Source: Oscillospiraceae bacterium (GTDB taxonomy: Bacteria > Bacillota > Clostridia > Oscillospirales > Ruminococcaceae). Taken from it: a DNA stretch of 20,410 nucleotides. Made by a program: the position numbers and the translations under genes. Of this stretch, positions 1 through 7,412 are shown in pieces. Where the stretch lies: the NCBI GenBank assembly GCA_900752435.1, contig CAADVD010000032.1, forward strand, positions 1-20,410. Direction: 5' to 3'. The notes beneath the pieces were generated by a model that ran no database searches, had not been told where the DNA came from, and saw only the letters and a program-made list of their open reading frames with translations. Position 1 is the stretch's first letter, and the number at the start of each line of letters is the position of its first letter.

Positions 1-70
1 CATCCAGCAGCTCAACCTGAGTTGTTTCCGCAACTGATTTCTCATCTGCGGCGGTTGGACCCGGTATATT

Positions 71-1171
71 TTGCCCTGCCAATGCATCGACTGCTCCGAA
101 GCAGGCTTGCAGTACAAGGCGCTTGAGCTGTCCACCATCGGCAACTGGTCGGCCAGCGGCGACATCATTCAGTCGTGTCAGTTTGTGCGGTGCGGAATCG
201 GCCTGAAAGCTGACCGCGCGTTTGAAACCACTGTGCAAAACTGCATTTTTGAATATGACACCCACGCCATTTGGACGTATTTGTGCCGCGGCATCTACTT
301 CATCAACTGCTGGAACGAAGCCAATTACGACAAGCTCTATATTGCCGGTTCGGCCAAATTCAGCGGTGGTTACAACATTTCACCATCTACGGTGGAGCAC
401 GTCAATCTCGACGGCAACAGTACCGTGGAGTTCAACTCTGATACCGAACGCATCGTCAAGCAGGGCAACAACGTTGTGTTTTACCAAACCGGCGGCATCA
501 TCACCGCTGGCGTATCACTCGGTTCCCAGCGCATTAACCAGATTGAAAATCCAAGCTTCGGTACGATTGCTGTACCAGAATTCACCGATTGGACGGTGGA
601 GGCCAGCTATCTGACCAGCATCGATGTAGCGGATACGCTCAACGGCGTCAACAGCGCGGTCATTGACTGTGCGCCGTCATGGGGCTGGGAAAGCGCGCCC
701 CAATATGGGATTTTGTCCAGCCGCCTTTCCATCAATCCGACGGAGGACTATACATTCAGCCTGTTTGTCAAAACGGACAACATGGAGCAAATCAATCAGG
801 GCGTCTACGTTGCTTTCCGGCTGTTCCAGAATGACTCGCCGCTGGCTTGGGTCGGGTTTACCAACATTGCGCCGATTGCCAACGATGTGTGGGAGGATCA
901 CGCCATCAAATTCAACGCCAGCGAGTTCGGCCACAGCGAAGCCACGCATGTACAGGTGAAAATTTATGTGGAGCATTTCGGCAAGGTCTGGATTTCCACA
1001 CCGTTTTTCGGCGCGGTCAGCGTCACCAGCGATTCGGTGGCGTTTCGTCTGAGCGAGGACGATCGTTTTTTAGAAGCCATCAATTACACCGGCGGAAACA
1101 TCGGACAAGTGGTCAAGAAAAGCTATGTGGACGAAAAATTTGACGAATTGAAAGCGATGATTCAGGCATAA
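71..1171 (+). CDS. Tail-spike / beta-helix-like surface protein, 5' part missing or broken
   Basis: The first ~110 residues have the short repeating turns with regular Cys, Asn and Gly typical of right-handed beta-helix (pectate-lyase-like) proteins, for example QSCQF, QNCIF and FINCW. Residues ~155-320 look like a jelly-roll carbohydrate-binding module, with a Trp- and Phe-rich beta pattern. The last ~30 residues (NIGQVVKKSYVDEKFDELK) resemble the end of a phage tail or tail-spike protein. The only start available is a TTG at 71 with no ribosome site in front. The same frame carries a TGA at 35-37 and reads in a plausible way on both sides of it, so this is more likely the 3' part of a longer gene cut by a nonsense change than a complete gene. 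The family call is from residue pattern only. It could be a prophage remnant or a secreted polysaccharide-binding protein. Confidence 0.55.
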   Translation: MPCQCIDCSEAGLQYKALELSTIGNWSASGDIIQSCQFVRCGIGLKADRAFETTVQNCIFEYDTHAIWTYLCRGIYFINCWNEANYDKLYIAGSAKFSGGYNISPSTVEHVNLDGNSTVEFNSDTERIVKQGNNVVFYQTGGIITAGVSLGSQRINQIENPSFGTIAVPEFTDWTVEASYLTSIDVADTLNGVNSAVIDCAPSWGWESAPQYGILSSRLSINPTEDYTFSLFVKTDNMEQINQGVYVAFRLFQNDSPLAWVGFTNIAPIANDVWEDHAIKFNASEFGHSEATHVQVKIYVEHFGKVWISTPFFGAVSVTSDSVAFRLSEDDRFLEAINYTGGNIGQVVKKSYVDEKFDELKAMIQA

Positions 1172-1173
1172 AT

Positions 1174-1215
1174 GAGTTGCAAGTTGTAAGTTGTAAGTTG
1201 CAAGTTGCAAGTTAC
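1174..1215. repeat. Six tandem copies of a 7-bp unit (consensus AAGTTGC/T)
   Basis: Six adjacent 7-mers, GAGTTGC, AAGTTGT, AAGTTGT, AAGTTGC, AAGTTGC and AAGTTAC, begin three bases after the stop codon of the tail-spike-like gene. The unit is a simple microsatellite, and copy number could vary between strains. An 88-codon open frame that starts inside the repeat has no family features and is not called. Confidence 0.85.
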
Positions 1216-1280
1216 GCACCAATTGAAGTTGGAAAGTGTTTGAAGGTGATGGCGCGCGGATTACAATGCTTATGGGAAAT

Positions 1281-1320
1281 AAAAGACGGCCGCCAGTTCT
1301 TTTTGGAAGAGCTGGCGGCC
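1281..1320 (-). terminator. Rho-independent terminator of the XRE-ABC operon
   Basis: The arms 1288-1296 and 1312-1320 form a perfect 9-bp GC-rich stem (GGCCGCCAG with CTGGCGGCC), which extends inward with T-A, C-G and G-T pairs. Read leftward, the stem is followed by GTCTTTTATTT, a moderate U-tract. It lies about 60 bases past the permease stop codon. No U-run follows on the + strand, so it serves the leftward operon. The rest of 1216-1382 holds nothing recognisable. Confidence 0.7.
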
Positions 1321-1382
1321 ATCCTTAAACTGCACCGCATTGTACAGTATTGCCTTTATAATTACAGAAAATTTTACTTTTT

Positions 1383-2111
1383 CTATCGCTTCATATTTCG
1401 TTTAAACACAAAAACAGCCACTACCAACAACACCAGTGCATAACCCAATACCCACCAAAGATGCGGGAAAATTCCGGTATAATCGCCATTCATCACAGCT
1501 TTTCCCATTTCGACGGCATGAACAAAGGGCAGACAATAGGCAACCGTCTTAAATGCACCGCCGACCAAATCCAAATCAAACCAACAACCGCTGAGCCACG
1601 CCGTCAGATTGGTGAGAAGAGCACCGCAGATGCCGCCAACCTGTTTGTCATTGAACACACTGCCGCACAGCAGGCCGATGCCAATAAAGAGCAAAGCGAC
1701 CGGAATCGTCATGACAAGCGCATGCAAAACATCCATGGTCACGTCCATGCCCAACAGAAATGCCACCAAATAGCAGATGATGCTCTGCACAAAAGCCATG
1801 GGAATCAACGGCAGAATGTAACCGCCAATGTAGTCGGCGGAGGACATCGGTGTGGTAAACAGGCGACAAAGAAAGGAAGAACCGCGATCCTTCGCAATCA
1901 ACAGCGCGGAAAACAACGAAATAAAAGATAATCCGAAAACGGAAACGCCAGGCGTGAGGTTGTTTAGCTCAAACAGCGATACCGGAATATTCTTCTGAAT
2001 GGCCGTCAGCAAAAGCAACAAGATGACAGGAAATCCCAGACCAAACAGCAAGGTCAAAGGGTCACGGAGGATTTCCTTCGTAGTTCGGATGGCAAAAACA
2101 CGCATTTTCAT
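1383..2111 (-). CDS. ABC-2 type transporter permease
   Basis: 242 residues, the usual length for an ABC-2 export permease. Six hydrophobic segments are visible, roughly at residues 19-38, 53-73, 97-120, 128-150, 157-177 and 217-236. A short amphipathic N-terminus (RTTKEILRDPLTL) precedes the first, as in DrrB/NodJ-type permeases, and the tail is basic (FKRNMKR). The ATG at 2111 overlaps the stop codon of the ATPase gene by four bases (ATGA), so the two are translationally coupled and should form one exporter in the cytoplasmic membrane. The substrate cannot be read from the sequence. Relatives export drugs, peptides or lipids. An ATG two codons further in is an alternative start. Confidence 0.9.
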   Translation of the reverse strand: MKMRVFAIRTTKEILRDPLTLLFGLGFPVILLLLLTAIQKNIPVSLFELNNLTPGVSVFGLSFISLFSALLIAKDRGSSFLCRLFTTPMSSADYIGGYILPLIPMAFVQSIICYLVAFLLGMDVTMDVLHALVMTIPVALLFIGIGLLCGSVFNDKQVGGICGALLTNLTAWLSGCWFDLDLVGGAFKTVAYCLPFVHAVEMGKAVMNGDYTGIFPHLWWVLGYALVLLVVAVFVFKRNMKR

Positions 2112-2842
2112 ACATTCATTCCTCCTGCGGCCAGCTTCACAAATGCATCTTCAAAGTTGTCGGTTTGGGCTTGCCGTTTCAATTCATCAGCTGTACCCAG
2201 CGCTTTGAGCCGTCCATCTTTCATAATACAAATGCGGTCAGACAGGGCTTCGGCTTCCTCTAAATAATGAGTGGTTAAAATCATGGTGACGCGGCCTTTG
2301 AGCTGTTCGACAACTGCCCACAATTCACGGCGCGCTAAAATATCAAGGCCGAGTGTCGGTTCATCCAAAAATAAAATTTGCGGTTCGCTGATTAAGGCCA
2401 TCGCAATGCTCAAACGGCGCTGCCAGCCGCCGGATAAGTTTTTGCTCTTCTGCTTTGCGAATTCCTGCAAGGAGAATAATTCAATCATCTCTTCTGCTTT
2501 TTGACGGGATTTGGCTTTGGGAAAGCCGTGAACACCGGCCATCAGTTCCAGATTTTCGAGCACGGTAAGATTGGGCGCTATGGCCGTTTCCTGCGGCGAA
2601 ACGCCGATGCACTGTCGAACCTGTTGTTCCTCGTCCGAAATGCGGTGGCCGAGAACGATCGCTTCGCCGCTGGTGGGCGCGGTCAGGCAGGAAAGCATTT
2701 TGATGGTGGTGGTTTTGCCCGCGCCGTTGACGCCCAGCAGAGCGAACAATTCGCCTTGACGTATGGACAGGGTTAGATCATCCACCGCTCGTTTGGCACC
2801 ATACTGCTTGGTTAAGTTTTTGATTTCAATGGCCGTTTTCAT
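2108..2842 (-). CDS. ABC transporter ATP-binding protein
   Basis: 244 residues with a complete nucleotide-binding domain: Walker A GVNGAGKTT (37-45), Q-loop Gln84, signature LSGGW (136-140), Walker B ILFLDEPT (146-153), D-loop LGLD and switch His192. The signature and the C-terminal ~25 residues fit the DrrA/CcmA-like group that works with ABC-2 permeases. The chosen start is the ATG at 2842, which has AGGAGG eight bases upstream. The ATG five codons earlier (2857) contains that ribosome site and is not credible. The start lies inside the end of the regulator gene (17-base overlap), so regulator, ATPase and permease form one operon. Confidence 0.95.
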   Translation of the reverse strand: MKTAIEIKNLTKQYGAKRAVDDLTLSIRQGELFALLGVNGAGKTTTIKMLSCLTAPTSGEAIVLGHRISDEEQQVRQCIGVSPQETAIAPNLTVLENLELMAGVHGFPKAKSRQKAEEMIELFSLQEFAKQKSKNLSGGWQRRLSIAMALISEPQILFLDEPTLGLDILARRELWAVVEQLKGRVTMILTTHYLEEAEALSDRICIMKDGRLKALGTADELKRQAQTDNFEDAFVKLAAGGMNV

Positions 2843-3290
2843 CTGCGTCCTCCTCATATTGGGGATTGGCCATAATTTCTTTGCCTAATGCTTCGGAAAA
2901 AACATCCATCATGTAGTGCGTGGGAAGTACGGCAATGCCTTGTTCTTCGTCACCCAGCACCAGCAGGCGGTCGCCCGGCTTAATGTCAAATACCTTGCGG
3001 GCTTTTTTCGGAATCACAATTTGGCCGCGTTCGCCGACGGTGACAATCCCAAAAATATGCTTGCCCTTGGGCGAAATCAGCGCGCCTCCCACGTTGTCCG
3101 TATGGTTGACCAGTTCGTCCAACGTGACGTTATAAAGCTGAGCGAGCGCGTTGCAGTTTTGAATGTCCGGAATGGTGTCACCAGCTTCCCATTTGGCAAC
3201 GGCTTGACGGGATACGCCGATTTTTTCGGCAACCTCTTCCTGTGAATATCGATGAAGCTTGCGCAGAGTTTGCAAATTCATACCAATCAT
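2826..3290 (-). CDS. XRE-family regulator fused to an AbrB/SpoVT-like domain
   Basis: 154 residues. Residues ~5-60 form a Cro/C1-type helix-turn-helix (SQEEVAEKIGVSRQAVAKWEAG is the HTH core). Residues ~80-115 form a swapped-hairpin AbrB/SpoVT domain (GQIVIPKKARKVFDIKPGDRLL... in part). Each can bind DNA by itself, so the protein probably reads a composite operator. The start at 3290 is preceded by AAAGGAG at eight bases. A longer frame from a TTG at 3344 would overlap the promoter and is rejected. As first gene of the operon it is likely to control itself and the ABC exporter. What it senses is unknown. Confidence 0.9.
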   Translation of the reverse strand: MIGMNLQTLRKLHRYSQEEVAEKIGVSRQAVAKWEAGDTIPDIQNCNALAQLYNVTLDELVNHTDNVGGALISPKGKHIFGIVTVGERGQIVIPKKARKVFDIKPGDRLLVLGDEEQGIAVLPTHYMMDVFSEALGKEIMANPQYEEDADENGH

Positions 3291-3311
3291 GTTTTTCACT
3301 CCTTTGTTTTT

Positions 3312-3340
3312 ATTGTACTCGGTTTTATGGCGACTGACAA
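3312..3340 (-). promoter_or_regulatory. Sigma-A-type promoter of the XRE-ABC operon
   Basis: Read leftward: -35 TTGTCA (3340-3335), a 17-base spacer and -10 TACAAT (3317-3312). Transcription would begin near 3305, leaving a leader of about 15 bases that is mostly ribosome site. Confidence 0.75.
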
Positions 3341-3483
3341 CCAACCGATGCTTACATTTTTGTGCGTTTTTGTTCGGATTGGTTGCGAAAATGAGCGTGT
3401 CAGCGCAACGGTACTGGCGCTGGCTTTAAACAAGGCATTGAGCCGAAGCAGAGTGGCGGTTTAAATGGAGTTTTGGTATAGCA

Positions 3484-3520
3484 AAAAGCAGATGCAGTTA
3501 TAGGAACTGCATCTGCTTTT
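3484..3520 (-). terminator. Strong terminator with a 16-bp perfect stem
   Basis: The arms 3484-3499 and 3505-3520 are perfect inverted copies (AAAAGCAGATGCAGTT) around the five-base loop ATAGG. Because the arms begin and end in A- and T-runs, it can act in both directions. It sits 18 bases past the end of the leftward frameshifted membrane gene. Between it and the next promoter, 3341-3483 shows no gene. Confidence 0.85.
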
Positions 3521-3538
3521 ATGATGTTCTGGTTTCAA

Positions 3539-4221
3539 TTACAGACTTGCCATTGTTGCCGCAAAATTCAAAATCCAGCACACAATGGAGACAATCAGGA
3601 AAATGATGCTCAGCACCAAACCGGCAATGGCTTTTCCGCGTCCGGAAGATTTCATGCCCGGAATCGCGCTGGTAATCCCAATCACGGATACGATAACGCC
3701 CGCCAGCGGAATGATCCATGCCACGATGGAAATCAAGCCCATCACCAGCGCTAACGTTGCTTTTTTGGAGGTGTCATGTACAGCAACCGGAATCGGCTGC
3801 GGCTGTGCATACGGGGTTTGCTGTGCCGGCTGTGCGGACGGCGCCGCCTGCGCCGGATTCGTATGCGGCATCGGCTGGCCGGATTGCGCAACGGGCTGCT
3901 GTAACAAATAAATCAACGCGTCAACACGGTCACGCAGTACTTTTTTCACCGCAAATAGAAACCGGTCAATCCCATTTCGCCGCAGTACACACCCGGCAGA
4001 ATGGCGTATTTCATCCATGCTTCCAGATGGACTTGGCCATTCTGATAGTCCACTTTGATGAACTGCGGAGCGGTCAGCATTCCTACGCCTTTTTTCCAAA
4101 CGCGTTCGCCGTTGTAATCCGTCAGCGTAAAGCCCTCTTTGGCGAAGAAATCATTCAGAATGAACTGCACAAATTCCTCCGGTTGGTTGATGGTAAAGGT
4201 TGTCTCAAATCGTTTGCCCAT
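3539..4221 (-). pseudogene. Frameshifted membrane protein (N-terminal domain plus DUF4190-like tail)
   Basis: The gene starts at ATG 4221 with AAGGAAGG upstream and its own promoter. The first frame gives 91 residues (MGKRFETTFTINQPEE...) of a compact soluble domain and stops at 3948-3946, just after GLTGFYLR. The next frame continues at once with FAVKKVLRDRVDALIYLLQQP, then a Pro/Gln/Ala-rich linker, then two hydrophobic helices with a Gly-rich turn (GMKSSGRGKAIAG) like DUF4190 proteins, ending at 3539. Joined, this makes a ~227-residue protein with a cytoplasmic N-domain and a two-helix membrane anchor. The joint needs one extra base, so the gene appears disrupted. Alternatives are a sequencing error, or two coupled genes, since a GTG at 3949 overlaps the first stop (GTGA) and would give a 136-residue second product, though without its own ribosome site. 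Function is unknown. Confidence 0.7.
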
Positions 4222-4264
4222 AGTTGTATCCTTCCTTTTTGTGTTTCATGAAATCGCTTGTTCC

Positions 4265-4293
4265 ATTATAACAAAAAAGAGTTTTGAATTCAA
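4265..4293 (-). promoter_or_regulatory. Promoter of the frameshifted membrane protein gene
   Basis: Leftward -35 TTGAAT (4293-4288), 17-base spacer, -10 TATAAT (4270-4265). The consensus -10 and the ribosome site at AAGGAAGG suggest the locus is still expressed. Confidence 0.75.
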
Positions 4294-4357
4294 GAAAATT
4301 GTAACTATTGCAAGTCAATTTTTTGAAAATTTCATGAATGACATTGTTGAGGACAAA

Positions 4358-4420
4358 TTTTTTGTGGCTTTGTTGTTTCTCAGCCACAAAAAATGAGACT
4401 GCATGCATTACAGCCTCATT
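4358..4420 (-). terminator. Double-hairpin terminator of the HAD gene
   Basis: Read leftward, the first hairpin pairs 4420-4411 with 4401-4392 (10 bp with one G-U pair) and is followed by TTTTTTG. That U-tract is itself the 5' arm of a second perfect 12-bp hairpin (4393-4382 with 4369-4358, TTTTTTGTGGCT). It begins 16 bases past the HAD stop codon. Confidence 0.75.
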
Positions 4421-4435
4421 ACAGAGAAAAAACAT

Positions 4436-5077
4436 TTACAATTGTTCCAGCACTTCCGGCAATTGCGTAAATGCATCCATGGCATACGCATAATCCGCAA
4501 CCGAACCAAAGCCGTACCGTGCCCAAATAAATGGAATACCAGCCTGCGCAGCGGAATCGCAGTCGCCTTGGGTATCACCCACGTAGATGGCATGTTCGAT
4601 GTGATTGCGGCGCATAATCAACTGGATGTTCTCACCCTTACACAAACCAGTATGGCCGAAATTTTCCGTGTCGGCGAAGTAGCCGCCCAGCTTGTGCGCG
4701 GACAGGAAGGCTTCGATGTAGCCTTCTTGGCAGTTGCTGACGATAAACAGACGGTAACGCACCGACAGCTTGGCCAGCGTATCCTCCAATCCATCGTATA
4801 AGTTGGCGCCGTGCTTGTTCAAATATTGGTTTTCATGCGCACAGCACCGCCGCATCAGCGCCAAGCGTTCCTCCCGAGGAAGCATCGGAAATAGCTTGGC
4901 GGCGAGATCGTCCATCATCAGGCCCATCACACCGCGCATATCGTCTACGGTCAGCGGCGGACGTACCGGCGGATTGAGCGTTTGCAGAACCTCGTTCCAC
5001 GAGGCCGTGACCTCGGCGGAAGAGTCCCAAAGCGTACCGTCCAAATCAAAAATAACAGCTTGCAACGATTGATCCAT
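4436..5077 (-). CDS. HAD-family phosphatase (phosphoglycolate phosphatase-like)
   Basis: 213 residues with all four HAD motifs: DLDGT at 11-15 (Asp11 nucleophile, Asp13 acid/base), Ser114 in VSN, Lys147, and GDTQGDCDSA with acidic Asp168 and Asp172. An alpha-helical cap lies between motifs I and II (~residues 20-95), as in subfamily IA enzymes such as Gph and PgmB. It should be a cytoplasmic Mg-dependent phosphatase acting on a small phosphorylated metabolite. The substrate cannot be told from sequence. The ATG at 5077 has a modest GGAG site and its own promoter, and the gene is a single transcription unit ending at a clear terminator. Confidence 0.93.
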   Translation of the reverse strand: MDQSLQAVIFDLDGTLWDSSAEVTASWNEVLQTLNPPVRPPLTVDDMRGVMGLMMDDLAAKLFPMLPREERLALMRRCCAHENQYLNKHGANLYDGLEDTLAKLSVRYRLFIVSNCQEGYIEAFLSAHKLGGYFADTENFGHTGLCKGENIQLIMRRNHIEHAIYVGDTQGDCDSAAQAGIPFIWARYGFGSVADYAYAMDAFTQLPEVLEQL

Positions 5078-5112
5078 GGCTGTCGCTCCATTTCTTATTC
5101 TTTGTTGATGTT

Positions 5113-5141
5113 ATCATAGCAAATGAGGGCGGAGATTGCAA
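5113..5141 (-). promoter_or_regulatory. Promoter of the HAD phosphatase gene
   Basis: Leftward -35 TTGCAA (5141-5136), 17-base spacer, -10 TATGAT (5118-5113). It lies just beyond the stop codon of the upstream secreted-protein gene. No convincing terminator separates the two, so some read-through is possible. Confidence 0.6.
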
Positions 5142-5175
5142 GAAAAAACGCACCGCATCGAGAATACATTAGACC

Positions 5176-6054
5176 TTAGTCTTCCCGTTTGCGCTTGATG
5201 AGGAGAACGACTACGGCGGCCGCCAACACCACCAGAACAATCATCAGCGCAATACTGCCGGTGTGGTTTTCTGCTTTTTCCTGCTCTGGCTCGGAGGGAA
5301 GGGCATCTTTCAGAGAAGATTGCGGCGAGGATGTCTCAATGGTGTTGATCACCATCTTGCTGGATTCCGCTTGGGATGTCACAGAAGCAACGGAGCTTGA
5401 CTGCTCAGGGGTGGATACAGGAGCGGACTGCGGTGTTTCCGATCCCGCTTCCGAGGAGGCCAAAACAACCGATGCGGCGACTTTGACCGGCGCATATTTC
5501 AATCTTCCCTGACTGTCATACACTCGTAAACCGTATGCATCGGCGCAGGCCACCGCGTTCTCCCAGCCCTCAAAAGCGCCGACCTGCGACTGCACATCCT
5601 CCCAAGAAGCGCGCACACGGTAAAGCTCACGCGGCGTTTCCGATTCCGGCGCGCTGGGGGTGCGGAAAGAGAAAACGGCGCTTTCCGCGTATTGGCCGTT
5701 GGGTGCTCCGGCGTACAGTTTATAATAATAGACGGTGTCCCACGCCAAATCGTCCGGAACCCGCATATGCACCGAAAACGGTGTGGGGTCTAGGCTCTCG
5801 GACAAAAAGGTACGGCTGTCGGCAAAATCCGATGAAGTGCTGACGATTGCTCCGCTGGTGTTGATGGTGCTTTGAAACTGTTTGGCTTCACCGCACAACG
5901 TAACGGATTTTTCCTGCACATAGGATTCCGCTGTCACCAGCGGAATTTCGTCAGCGGCAAAAACCGATACCGGCAGGCATAGACACAACAGTGCCAGCAG
6001 ATACACAGCGGTTTGGGCAATGAGGTTATGCTTCGTTCCCGTTCTTGTTTTCAT
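5176..6054 (-). CDS. Secreted, C-terminally membrane-anchored protein with FN3-like domain
   Basis: 292 residues. The N-terminus is a signal peptide with likely cleavage after SVFA (residue 33). Residues ~36-132 have the beta pattern and WDTVYYYKLYA signature of a fibronectin-III-like domain. Residues ~143-183 (YRVRASWEDVQSQVGAF...GLRVYDSQG) resemble a short module seen at the ends of clostridial cell-wall hydrolases, which is inference. A Ser/Glu/Pro-rich stalk (~195-262) leads to one transmembrane helix (266-286) and a KRKRED cytoplasmic tail. There is no LPxTG motif, so anchoring is by the membrane helix. It overlaps the end of the radical SAM gene by 29 bases, and the AAGGAG site is 12 bases from the ATG, so it is probably co-expressed with the pyr operon. 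Function is unknown. Confidence 0.85.
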   Translation of the reverse strand: MKTRTGTKHNLIAQTAVYLLALLCLCLPVSVFAADEIPLVTAESYVQEKSVTLCGEAKQFQSTINTSGAIVSTSSDFADSRTFLSESLDPTPFSVHMRVPDDLAWDTVYYYKLYAGAPNGQYAESAVFSFRTPSAPESETPRELYRVRASWEDVQSQVGAFEGWENAVACADAYGLRVYDSQGRLKYAPVKVAASVVLASSEAGSETPQSAPVSTPEQSSSVASVTSQAESSKMVINTIETSSPQSSLKDALPSEPEQEKAENHTGSIALMIVLVVLAAAVVVLLIKRKRED

Positions 6055-6976
6055 GTTGGATCACCACTCCTTCTCCGTCAAAATGCGGAATAAAACTCTC
6101 CTTGGCCGTCTCGTCCTCCTGCACAAAGCCCTGACGAATGCCTTTGCTCAGCGCATAACTCACCGCATCCCGATAATCCAGCGGGTCAAGCGTCCGGTCA
6201 AGCTCCGGATAACGCTTCACATGCGCAAGCGGCGTATACTGGTTCATCAGGCTCAAATAGACGCGGTCACCGAAACGTTGGGCTATCGTTTGAATCACGC
6301 GTTTGGTGTCGTCAATTTGTTCCGGCAGCAGCAGATGGCGCACCAGCACGCCCTTTTTCATGATGCCGTGTGCATCAAACTGCGCCGCGCCAACCTGCTC
6401 CACCATTGCCGTGATGCTGTCGAGTGCGTACTGCGCATAATTCGGCGCATGCGAATATTTCCTGGCTAAGCCGTCGTCGACGTATTTGAAGTCCGGCAAA
6501 TAAATATCAACAATGCCCTCCAACAGCCGAATGCTTTCCGGCGTTTCATAGCCGCTGGAATTGTACACAATCGGCAAAGTCAGACCATGCTGCCGCGCAT
6601 GACGAACGGCGCAGACAATCTGCGGAATGTAGTGAGTAGGGGTGACCAAGTTGATGTTGAGCGCGCCCTGCTCCTGCAATTCCAGAAAAATTTCACTCAG
6701 CCGCTCCAGCGAAATATCCACACCGCGCCGGCAGGTGCTGATTTCATAGTTCTGGCAGAACACGCATTTTAGGGTACAAAAAGAAAAGAACACCGTGCCT
6801 GAACCGGCCTCGCCGGACAGACACGGCTCCTCCCAAAAATGCAGGGCGGCACGGGCAACGCGCACCGCATCCGATGCACCGCAAAAGCCGGTTTCCCCAC
6901 TCAGCCGATTCACACCGCATTTTCTCGGGCAGAGTGTGCAGTGGGACAGGTGTTCTTCCAGAAAGCGCTTATCCAT
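6026..6976 (-). CDS. PflX-like radical SAM protein (COG1313 type)
   Basis: 316 residues. The radical SAM motif C67-x3-C71-x2-C74 (FCTLKCVFCQN) will hold the [4Fe-4S] cluster that cleaves S-adenosylmethionine. An extra N-terminal Cys set (C13, C16, C20, C32, in CTLCPRKCGVNR and GFCG) is typical of the PflX group of activating-enzyme-like proteins and could bind a second cluster or zinc. Motifs NINLVTPTHY and PIVYNSSGYE are also characteristic. The partner to be activated is not known for this family. The ATG at 6976 overlaps the pyrI stop by eight bases. A longer frame to 7150 overlaps pyrI deeply and carries no domain. Its place in the pyr operon suggests co-expression rather than a role in pyrimidine synthesis. 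Confidence 0.88.
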   Translation of the reverse strand: MDKRFLEEHLSHCTLCPRKCGVNRLSGETGFCGASDAVRVARAALHFWEEPCLSGEAGSGTVFFSFCTLKCVFCQNYEISTCRRGVDISLERLSEIFLELQEQGALNINLVTPTHYIPQIVCAVRHARQHGLTLPIVYNSSGYETPESIRLLEGIVDIYLPDFKYVDDGLARKYSHAPNYAQYALDSITAMVEQVGAAQFDAHGIMKKGVLVRHLLLPEQIDDTKRVIQTIAQRFGDRVYLSLMNQYTPLAHVKRYPELDRTLDPLDYRDAVSYALSKGIRQGFVQEDETAKESFIPHFDGEGVVIQHENKNGNEA

Positions 6977-7400
6977 GCTTGCGGCTGAATTCCTGCTCGC
7001 AGTACGCACAGCGATAGCAGTGACGTTCCGGGTCGGAAAGCTTGAAAATCTGCTCGATTCCCTCTTCAATGGAGGTGATGCACCGCGGATTCTTGCAATG
7101 AATGACGTTGTGCACCTCGGCAGGCAGGGTGAGCTTTTTCTTCTCCACAATCTCGCCGCCCTTGATGATGTTCACGGTGATGTTCGGGTCGATGAAGCCC
7201 AAAATATCCAGATTCAAATCCAAATTGCCTTCGATTTTGATGATATCCTTTTTGCCATAGTGCCCACTGCGCGCATTTTTAATGATCGCAACACTGCAAT
7301 CGAGTTCATCCAGATTCAAGTATTTGTACAAGTCCATACTGCTTCCGGCTTTGATGTGGTCGATTACCACGCCTTCGTTTAAGCTGTCTACGTTTAACAT
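6969..7400 (-). CDS. pyrI: Aspartate carbamoyltransferase regulatory subunit
   Basis: 143 residues, slightly shorter than the ~153-residue E. coli protein. The N-terminal nucleotide-binding domain is followed by a zinc domain with the four expected cysteines, C102-x4-C107 and C131-x2-C134 (CAYCEQEF, close to CKYCEKEF of E. coli PyrI). The zinc site holds the regulatory subunit to the PyrB trimers in the class B holoenzyme, where nucleotides tune activity. AGGAGG lies eight bases before the ATG, and the gene follows pyrB by only 12 bases. Confidence 0.96.
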   Translation of the reverse strand: MLNVDSLNEGVVIDHIKAGSSMDLYKYLNLDELDCSVAIIKNARSGHYGKKDIIKIEGNLDLNLDILGFIDPNITVNIIKGGEIVEKKKLTLPAEVHNVIHCKNPRCITSIEEGIEQIFKLSDPERHCYRCAYCEQEFSRKHG

Positions 7401-7412
7401 TGGCTGTTCCTC

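Noticed and set aside
1177..1443. 88-codon open frame on the + strand
   Set aside because: It starts within the 7-bp repeat, runs through the terminator and into the end of the permease gene, and shows no protein-like features.
4205..4435. 76-codon open frame on the - strand
   Set aside because: It covers the HAD terminator hairpins and the promoter of the membrane-protein gene, and has no ribosome site.
6977..7150. N-terminal extension of the radical SAM protein
   Set aside because: These 58 codons lie inside pyrI in another frame and contain no conserved residue. The ATG at 6976 fits the family length.
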